This document shows, piece by piece, positions 10,031 to 17,199 of a DNA stretch of 20,128 nt. This stretch comes from Blastomyces gilchristii SLH14081 (taxonomy: Eukaryota; Ascomycota; Eurotiomycetes; Onygenales; Ajellomycetaceae): assembly GCF_000003855.2 (NCBI RefSeq), contig NW_003101674.1, forward strand, positions 2,415,391 to 2,435,518. Reading direction: 5' to 3'. The notes beneath the pieces were generated by a model. It searched no databases and had not been told where the DNA came from. It saw nothing but the letters and a program-made list of their open reading frames with translations. Position 1 is the first letter of the stretch. Every line of letters begins with the position of its first letter. The translations under genes and the position numbers were made by a program.

Positions 10031-12394
10031 GTGAGCTCAGAGACACTTACTGATATTCTGTAAAAAGTGTTCAAAGTGAAAGAGATATCTGTGTTAGATG
10101 ACTCTCTGAATTCTATAAATATCAAGAGAAAGCAGGCTTCTGAATGAGATGTGAGTGAGAATGATGAAGTGAATACTTATCTCAATGCCTTGAGACCTGA
10201 AATGTTAATATATAAGAAGCACTTGAGTAAGAATTGAGAGATGGCTGTAAAAGTATTAGCAGACATAGAAGCTTCTATGTAATATATTAATGATTATATA
10301 ATCTGAAGACTGAAAGAGATCTGCTGAGTGAAGAATCTCTGATGCATAAGATTATCTGATAACTGATAATTGATATCATCTATAAGAGTAAGAGTTCTCT
10401 TGCACTTCAGAGAATGATATTGCTATATTTAAGTATGAGAGCTATAGAACATGAAATACAATCTTATTCTTAGACTTGATTAGTTTTAAAGGTTTAATTC
10501 ACAGATTCAATAATGTACATATCATATGCAGTTGACTGATAAGAAGAAAACAGTTCATACAATTCTATCAACTGATATAAGAAGAATATTTCACATCTCT
10601 GATATAGAAGAGTTAAATCTGCTTACATATCAATAAGTAAAGAGAATGATTTGTAAGATCTCATTCAAAAGCATTCTATATGTTATACAGAACCTGAAAG
10701 TGAAAAAAACTAAGATAAAGAATATACAGAAGAACAAGTGTATGAAGAAGCTTCTGAAGAAGTATGAGAAGATCTTTTGAACAGATCTTTCACTGAAATT
10801 ACTGCTGAAATGAGGATTTGTACATGAGATTGACATAGAGAATATGAAACCAGTTAATCAGAATGCATATTCTCTGTCACAAACAGATCTTGAAGAACAG
10901 AAGTGTTAGATCACAGACCTTCTAGAACATAATCTTATACAATTCTCATCAAGTGTGTAAGGCTTCTCAGTTCTATTTATAAAAAAGATGAGTGAGAAGT
11001 GATAAATATATATCAATTATTAAGCACTTAACAAACTTATAATCAAGAATACATATTCACTATCACAGATTCAACAATAGTTAAATACAGTTGAAAATAT
11101 CTGATATCTATCAAAGATCAATCTTCTCTCAGAATACTGATAGATCTGTGTGAATGAACTGTCAGTTCTGTAAACTGTGTTTAATATATAATAAGAGAAG
11201 TTTGAATTCCTGATAATATCATTTAGTCTGATAAATGTGCCTGTTATCTTCTAAATAATGATGAATATGATTCTTCATAAACAGAATAAAATCTCATGTC
11301 TTGTATACCTTGATGATATTCTAGTATTTTCAAACTCATATGATGAACATCTGAAGTATCTTGATAAAGTGCTTATAACTCTGACAGAGTATAAGCTCTA
11401 TGCTAAATAAACAAAGTATGTGTTTAAAATAGAAGAGTTAAAGTTTGTAGAATATGTAGTGAGTGATGACTGTATACATCTCATTCTGAAGAAATTGAAT
11501 GTTATAGTGAATTGACTGTGACTGAGAAATATACATCATGTATGACAGTTTCTTAAGTTAATCTCATATTACTGCAGATTTATCAAGGATTTCACATGAA
11601 TATCTGCATCACTCTCAGATCTCTTAAGAGAAACAGATACAAATCTGTGAAAGAAGAAGTTTCATTCAATCATCTGAAATGCTGCATGTGAAGAGGCTTT
11701 TCTCACACTGAGAGAATGTGTAATAACATTCTCAGTGCTTATTCAATCAGATCATGATAAATCTTTCTACATCAAGACAGACACATTTGAATGAGCTATT
11801 GAAGACACTCTTTTACAGATGAGTAAGAACAGCAAGCTGCATCTGATGATGTATGATGATAGGAAACTATCAGACGCTGAGCTCAATTACTCAGTGTATA
11901 AAAAGAAATTGCTAGTGATCAAGCACACACTGATGTTATGAGATAGATATATTAACAACAGACATATGACAATAATGATCATAGATTATGAAAGTCTTGT
12001 CTATCTACAATCAATAATAAAACCTTTTAAATACTTAGTATGTTGAATCTCAGAGTTTCAAGTATATAATCTTCACATTAAATACTGAAAGGGATTGAAT
12101 GCTGTGATATCTGATGCAATCAGTCACAGACTCAATTTCATGAATGAGAGTTCTGCAAATCAGGTATAAGAGAAGTTCACATTAAATGTACTGAGAAGAT
12201 GCAAGGAATCAGAATGAGTGAACACAATAATCTCTTACTTGAAAAATGACAAGATATCAGATAATAAGTGTCTTATGAAAGTAGTAGAAGAGATGCTTCT
12301 GAACTTCAAGCTGAGAAAATTGAAAAACAATGTTGTGCTTTACTGTAATCTAAAATATGTGAAAGCTTCCTATCTAGAACATTCATTTAGATAC

Positions 12395-13060
12395 AACTTG
12401 ATGACTCACATGCATAAGGAATTTGATCACTTAGAAAGCCCTGAACTCATAGATGTACTCAAATCAAGAGTATACTGATCAAGCATGGCTGAGGATATTC
12501 AGACATACACTCACAAGTGCCTGAATTGCCAGGTTGTGAAAGAATCTAAGAAAGAGTTAGAATATGAGAAAGTGTAACATCAGGTGAAGTGTATAATACA
12601 ACTGTTTAAATGATGAGAGGTGAACCTCATAGACATATTACGATGAATGTTAAATGAAAATTGATGAATAATCACTGCTATTGATTATGCTACTGACTGG
12701 TTAGTTGTGAAAGCAGTTTCAGAGGTGACAGAGAAGATGATGATGAAGTTTCTACATAATGAGATCTATGTTAACTATGAAATGCTGTGTGAGATTCTAA
12801 CTGATAACAATGCAAATCTCATAGAAGAAGTGATGAGACATTTCATGAGTCAGTTACAGATAAGACATCATAGAACAATGTCATATCATCTGTGAATAAA
12901 CAGGAAGATGAAACACTTGAATGAAATCTTGAATAACATGCTGATGAAATATCTAGTGAACAAGCCTACAAGACTATGAGATGAATATCTCAGACAGATA
13001 CTATTAGTCACACAGATTCAACAGCATGCAGTCTTCAAGCATTCATCATTCTACCTGTTG
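12395..13060 (+). other. G2 integrase zinc finger and catalytic core, Glu to Lys
   Basis: Integrase would insert element cDNA into the genome. The HHCC finger shows HMHKEFDH at 12407-12430 and CLNC at 12518-12529. The catalytic core has the first Asp at 12632 (LIDIL) and the second at 12803 (ILTDNN). Exactly 36 codons after the second Asp, at the D,D-35-E position, the codon at 12911 is AAA (Lys) within KMKHLN, where the family has KVERLN. Core reading continues to about 13060. Confidence 0.85.
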
Positions 13061-13111
13061 TATGAATTGCATTCACACATTCTGAAGAATGCTTCAGAAA
13101 AGGTGAGAGAG

Positions 13112-13222
13112 GAAACAGCAGTTGCAGATGCATCAGTTGTGAACACAGCAGAAACAGCAGTTGCAGACACATCAGTTGCAGACACAGTAGAAACAGCAGT
13201 TGCAGACACAACAGTCACAGAC
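13112..13222 (+). repeat. In-frame 39-bp minisatellite within G2 integrase
   Basis: Nearly three units of 39 bp (13112-13150, 13151-13189, 13190-13222), each starting GAAACAGCAGTTGCAGA. The unit is 13 codons, so the pol frame is kept and encodes ETAVADTSVADTV-like repeats rich in Ala, Val and Thr. It lies between the integrase core and its C-terminal domain. No stop codon occurs in it. Confidence 0.85.
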
Positions 13223-14345
13223 ATGAAACCAAGATTGAAAGAGATCAGTCACACATGTGCAAAAGCTAATAAGTGACTCCTGAACTGAGCAATTCAATTG
13301 AAAAGAATACAAGACTCACTAGTTAAGAAATTGAGTCTCAAGATGAGAATATGAGTTCTTGTACACAATGAGAGTTCTGAAAAGTTCTAACCTAGGTGAT
13401 TTAAGTCATATAAAATACTCAAATCACATTCTCTGAGAACATACACATTGAAAGAATCAGAGAGACAGGTCTTACACAACTTAATAAATGATTCATGACT
13501 TGTGAAAGCAAAGATGTAAGACCTGAGTGAATTATGATTATTCACAGCACTATTATCAGTGTTGAAAAAGAAGAGACTTACAATTGAAAAGTCTCATGAA
13601 GTAAGAGAAATCATAGACACTTATAAATCAGATAATCTCACTTATTTCAATCTTTTCATAATTATAAGAAAAGAATGAGAAGTAATGAAGAAATCAGATG
13701 AATATCACACTTCAATAAGTGATGAGACTGTAGCTGATCATATGATAATGTGCTGTAGACAGTGAGTGTAACATGACAAAGAGCAGTCTCAAAGCAGCAG
13801 ACTTACACATGGATCAGGTCACAGAAGAAAAAGGAATTCAGAGTTGAATTTGACTGTTTACATCAGTTCAATTGCAGAGATTACAGAGAATGAATTATCT
13901 GAAACATCTGTGAATGTGTGAGATCAAGTCATCTCAATTTCTGAGAATGCTTAGAGATTAGATGAGATTAGTTTTAATAAGCTGTTCACTGTAGTGATCT
14001 GAGCAGGCAAAGAGAGACAGTATAATGTGTGAGACAGAATCACAAAAGATGAAAGCTGCTGAACCTAGTCACTAAATGCTGTACTATATAGAGGTCATGT
14101 AAGAGTGATGACTAGCAGACAAAGGAAAAGTGTAAGAAAAGAAAAGAGAATGACTCAAGAGATAATAAATTAATTATCAATTATAAGAGTCAGCTGTAAA
14201 AGACAAATGTTATTATATATCTCATTTATTTTCATACATCACACATTTAATCTATTTCCAACATCACATCATCTGAAAAATGTAAAAAACAAAGGAAATC
14301 TCAAAACTCAAGATCTGCAAGGAATTTAAGAGCTGTAAGCTACTC

Positions 14346-14717
14346 TTACAATAACACTGTGCATGCCTCTGATTCCTCTACTGCTCTATATATGACATTA
14401 ATGTCATTTATTACAAGATTGACTGAAATATCAATATAGAAATGTATACGCATGCATGTAGAAAAATTGAAGAAGAGTACAGAACCTGCAGAATCAGAAA
14501 TCAAGACAGAAGAAGTGAAGACAGAAGAAATGAAAGAAGAAGAGAATGCAGAATCAGATAAACAACAGTGAGAGTCATCTGAGGCTGAATACTTATGACT
14601 CAGTATATGCACAACCTTCTCTGCAGAGAAGAGAGAGAGAGTGACAGAAGAAGCTTGAGAGTGAAAGAGAGTAGTCTCAGTGACATAATCATCTTCAATT
14701 AGAATGATCTCTGACAC
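14346..14717 (-). CDS. Antisense open frame, 123 codons, unknown
   Basis: Stop-free minus-strand frame inside G2, starting at an ATG. The product is rich in Ser, Thr, Val and Phe (for example SSFISSVFTSSVLISDSAGS). The plus strand here is purine-rich and encodes a Glu/Lys-rich reading, so the minus strand is pyrimidine-rich and few stops are expected by composition alone. It is in the same frame as the 15345-15782 open frame. Probably not a gene on its own; listed because it belongs to a cluster of unusually open minus-strand frames. Confidence 0.2.
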   Translation of the reverse strand: MSEIILIEDDYVTETTLFHSQASSVTLSLFSAEKVVHILSHKYSASDDSHCCLSDSAFSSSFISSVFTSSVLISDSAGSVLFFNFSTCMRIHFYIDISVNLVINDINVIYRAVEESEACTVLL

Positions 14718-14761
14718 TGAAGCAACTAAGAATCATTGTTAGTATATAAAAAATCACAAAA

Positions 14762-15331
14762 TCAGAGATGAGAATAGTTATCAAATAAACACTCACTGAT
14801 CTTGGAATTGTACATGTAATTACAACACACATGAGGCTTCTCAGAAAGAGAGAGAGAGACACAGAGAAATGCAGAAAGCAGAATACAGTATGTGAATAGC
14901 TTATTTTCATAATAACATCTCAGACAAGATATATGAGCCTCATGTCTATGAGTGTAAAAGAGTATAATATTCACATTTCTGTTTCTGAAAACACAGATAT
15001 CTTTTGCCTGCATCATGAAGTCAGACAACAGATGCTAGAGAATAGGCTGATATAAATCTATCATCTCAAAGAAATTTGTCAGAGTGAATATCTCTGTAAT
15101 ATTGAACTTTACAGTTATAAAAAGTTTCTTAATATCTGTGAACATCATAACTTCATACACAATAAAACTCATAATGATTTTCTCTAAGAACAGAAAAATC
15201 AGCATTAGAAAGAAAAGATAAAAAAGAAGAAGACTTATAATTTTAATACTGTTGAGAGAGAGAGTGATTCTCTGATATGAATGAATAATTACTTTATCAT
15301 GAATATTTAAAATAAATATAATAATCAGCAT
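14762..15331 (-). CDS. Antisense open frame, about 190 codons with one internal stop, unknown
   Basis: One minus-strand frame from an ATG at 15331 to a TGA at 14762, broken only by a TAG at 15035-15037. The N-terminal part has a hydrophobic stretch (ISLLLFYLFFLMLIFLFL, near 15240-15185) that could span a membrane. The rest is mixed in composition, with FTDIKKLFITVKFNITEIF followed by a His/Cys-containing part (FYTHRHEAHISCLRCYYE). By hand count the region has roughly thirty TTA, CTA or TCA triplets on the plus strand, of which only one falls in this phase. It is not a pyrimidine-rich artefact like its neighbours. No family recognised. Confidence 0.3.
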
Positions 15332-15344
15332 TTATGACTGAGCT

Positions 15345-15782
15345 TTAGATAGTTGTGTCATACACTGTCTTCATGCAATAAATCATTCTAAAGGTCAGTA
15401 AGAAGAGTGAGAGTGTACACACTGAGAAATGTAGTTCACTGAGTCTACACAACATCTTCTTGAAACAGGGTGAGCTAGTAATGAAGGCAGTGATAGAAGC
15501 AGAAGTAGTGAAAGTAGAGATCACAGAAACAGAAGTAGCAGGAGCAGGAGAATCAGACACAGAGACAGGTGTAAGAGATTGAGAGAGAGCAGCAGAGAAA
15601 GAAACAGAGAGAGTAGAGAGAGACATGAAAGACTCAGTTATACATAATACAGACAATTTCTTCATTATCACATTCTTCAAGTTTTCAATCAATGATTCAA
15701 CATTGAGATGTTCACTATTATCAGTGAATGCAGATCTGTCAACATGTGAAGATTCAATGTGAATAAAAACAAACATCAGCAT
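15345..15782 (-). CDS. Antisense open frame, 145 codons, unknown
   Basis: The longest uninterrupted frame in the window, from an ATG at 15782 to a TAA at 15345. The first third is mixed (DNSEHLNVESLIENLKNVIM), the middle is a Ser/Thr/Pro/Ala/Val-rich linker-like stretch (SLTPVSVSDSPAPATS) and the end has hydrophobic residues. In the middle the plus strand is purine-rich and open in other frames too, so openness is partly compositional. It is one base out of frame with the next antisense ORF at 15331. No function can be proposed. Confidence 0.25.
   Translation of the reverse strand: MLMFVFIHIESSHVDRSAFTDNSEHLNVESLIENLKNVIMKKLSVLCITESFMSLSTLSVSFSAALSQSLTPVSVSDSPAPATSVSVISTFTTSASITAFITSSPCFKKMLCRLSELHFSVCTLSLFLLTFRMIYCMKTVYDTTI
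15480..15640 (+). repeat. Purine-rich low-complexity tract
   Basis: Plus strand is mostly GA, AG and CAGA words. One plus frame reads an Arg/Ser-rich stretch (GSDRSRSSESRDHRNRSS), another a Glu/Val-rich one, and the minus strand a Ser/Thr/Pro-rich one, so coding sense cannot be decided from this tract. Confidence 0.6.
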
Positions 15783-16305
15783 CTGTGTTTATGCAAAATC
15801 ATGTCAGAAAACATGATCAGAAGCTCACTGAGAAGAAAAACAGTCAAGAGTGTATAAGAAGATGAAGAAGATGTGTCATTCATGATAATATGTTCTGACA
15901 ATCATTAGAAGATAAACAAGTTCTGGCCACATTTCACAACATATTACACTTACTGCTAACAAACTGCTCAGTATGAGCACTACAATAACACTTGTTATGG
16001 AAATGAGAGATCATTGTCAGAAATGCATATAATGTGATAGATGAACAGATAGAAAGAGTTAAACAGAAGAAGAAATAGAAATCTTGAATGAGATAATGAC
16101 ACTCAGTGATGATGATGAAGAAGATGATTGAAGAATGAAAAAAGTTAGTGAGTGAGTGATGTAATATAGTGAAAGTTTCTTTGTGAGAGTGTATATGAAA
16201 TGCTAGCTGAATCAGAGATAGGTCACATAATTATGAACACTAGTAGCATGCTAATCCGCATGAAGCTAGAGTGTATATCATAGTCACATGGGCGTGACTG
16301 AATCT

Positions 16306-16317
16306 GGTGAGAGAGGA
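16306..16317 (+). promoter_or_regulatory. Polypurine tract priming plus-strand DNA synthesis
   Basis: GGTGAGAGAGGA lies directly against the first base of the 3' LTR; the last nine bases are all purines. Position and content match the polypurine tract of LTR retrotransposons. Confidence 0.65.
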
Positions 16318-16484
16318 TGTGATTTGAAAGAACATACAATCACTGAATAATAACACGGCCGCTTCTGAACTTGCTTACAAATGTAAAGAGGCTATAGCAG
16401 CCACCAATTAATTTAGTGTACAGTATATAAGAAGCCGGCGTACGCCTGTAATCATACGCTGGCTCAAGCAATCTTTGAATCACA
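16318..16484 (+). repeat. 3' LTR of G2
   Basis: Starts TGTGATT and ends AATCACA, a perfect 7-bp terminal inverted repeat. Same length as the 5' LTR, no gaps. About 17 of the 20 differences from the 5' LTR are C-to-T or G-to-A changes in this copy. The CCAAT-TATA-palindrome block (16404-16446) is unchanged. Confidence 0.9.
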
Positions 16485-16488
16485 GTAA
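16485..16488. repeat. Target-site duplication (right), GTAA
   Basis: Matches GTAA at 8177-8180 immediately before the 5' LTR. Confidence 0.75.
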
Positions 16489-16584
16489 TATAGAAAGATC
16501 TGATTAATAAATATAAGAATCTCACTTCTATATAAGATTAGCAGATTACTCTTTTATAACAGTGAGATATTACTGAGGTATTAC

Positions 16585-16650
16585 TCTAGCTATTCTTACT
16601 TATAGAATAAAAGAGAAGTATTTACTCATTATCTACATAGAATAGCTAGA
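16585..16650. repeat. Perfect 12-bp inverted repeat
   Basis: TCTAGCTATTCT at 16585-16596 and its exact complement AGAATAGCTAGA at 16639-16650, 42 bases apart. Confidence 0.75.
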
Positions 16651-16678
16651 TACTGACTTCTTATTAAAGAAGTTAGTA
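16651..16678. repeat. Hairpin with 12-bp arms and 4-base loop
   Basis: TACTGACTTCTT at 16651-16662 pairs with AAGAAGTTAGTA at 16667-16678 with one mismatch, which is itself a transition. It directly follows the previous inverted repeat. Confidence 0.7.
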
Positions 16679-16938
16679 ATTCATTTTCTTCTACTGAAAT
16701 ATATACAAGAGTTACTAGACTGACCAGTGAGATTATGAATTTTATATTTAATTTCATTTAATCTAATCTTATACATTTCTTAGTGTGAGTCTCATCAGAA
16801 TCAAACATTAAAAAAATCTGAAAATGAATCATTTCTGAGAGAAATGACATGAAAAATGATCAGATTTGATGCAAGAATAGTGAAATGAGAGTAATTTCTC
16901 AGAATAAACTGTAAAAGATAATCATTCTTTCAAAATCA

Positions 16939-16977
16939 AAATGAGACTGAGACTGAAGATTAAATTCAGTCTCATTT
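16939..16977. repeat. Perfect 12-bp inverted repeat
   Basis: AAATGAGACTGA at 16939-16950 and TCAGTCTCATTT at 16966-16977 are exact complements with a 15-base loop. Confidence 0.75.
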
Positions 16978-17199
16978 AATTCATTCAGTGATTGCTTATA
17001 TAATCAGAATTTGATAATGATTATTGATAATACTCATGAAATAACTAAATACATTCTTATACAAGTTTATTCTTCACTTTCTTATGAAAACTACACTTCT
17101 CTGATATACTGTGATCAGAGATATTAAACTGTCTGATAATTTCATGTTTTACAATCATGAGTTTCTTGATTATTTCTTCTTATAATTGTTCTCAGTGAT

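Larger units (their letters stand above)
10031..14173 (+). pseudogene. G2 pol: protease, RT, RNase H, integrase, long C-terminal extension
   Basis: Landmarks from 10031 to the TAA at 14171-14173 all share one frame (about 1380 codons), so damage is almost entirely point mutation. A protease-like tail (MKYNLIL..LD, then RFNSQIQ) ends near 10510. RT begins near 10750, contains HEIDIENMKPVNQNAYSLSQ from 10823 and an intact YLDDILVFS at 11306-11332. RNase H covers about 11740-12130 (KTDTFE, then SDAELNYSVYKKKLLVI). Integrase has an HHCC zinc finger near 12407-12529, Asp at 12632-12634 and 12803-12805, and Lys instead of Glu at 12911-12913. A C-terminal FKSYKILKSH box (family FGPYKIL) lies near 13397-13426. 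No clear protease D-S/T-G was found; that position reads LLHFRE. Stops fall mostly at expected Trp, Gln and Arg sites. Confidence 0.9.
14174..16317. other. Long region between G2 pol and its 3' LTR
   Basis: About 2.1 kb where most Ty3/gypsy elements have only a short tail. It includes purine-rich tracts (14460-14720 and 15480-15640 on the plus strand) and antisense open frames described separately. Plus-strand frames also have protein-like stretches: a Glu/Lys-rich one from about 14450, and one nearly open from about 15387 to 15763 with a single TGA. No known domain was recognised in any reading. It could be a third ORF, an antisense gene or captured host sequence. Confidence 0.5.
8181..16484 (+). 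mobile_element. Full-length Ty3/gypsy LTR retrotransposon G2 (8304 bp)
   Basis: Two 167-bp LTRs (8181-8347 and 16318-16484) in direct orientation, flanked by GTAA target duplications, enclose gag, then protease-RT-RNase H-integrase in that order, which defines Ty3/gypsy. A purine tract precedes the 3' LTR. The element is structurally complete but carries dozens of stop codons, an integrase with its catalytic Glu replaced, and a gag zinc knuckle missing two Cys. No primer-binding site complementary to a familiar tRNA end was recognised after the 5' LTR. Unusual features are a 2.1-kb region between pol and the 3' LTR with antisense open frames and an in-frame minisatellite within integrase. Confidence 0.92.

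Noticed and set aside
8431..10125. Several short minus-strand frames across the G2 leader and gag
   Set aside because: They are shadows of gag, whose plus-strand frame reaches the zinc knuckle in phase.
10380..10420. Protease active site in G2
   Set aside because: The expected D-S/T-G place reads LLHFRE; His for Asp is not a C-to-T change, so the site could not be assigned, though the protease tail downstream is clear.
14695..14910. Minus-strand open frame of 71 codons
   Set aside because: It overlaps the better minus-strand frame at 14762-15331 and is mostly Leu/Ser/Phe from a pyrimidine-rich stretch.
14346..15782. A spliced antisense gene joining the minus-strand frames
   Set aside because: Candidate GT...AG pairs near 15390 would give introns below the usual fungal minimum length, and an in-frame TAA precedes the ATG at 15331.
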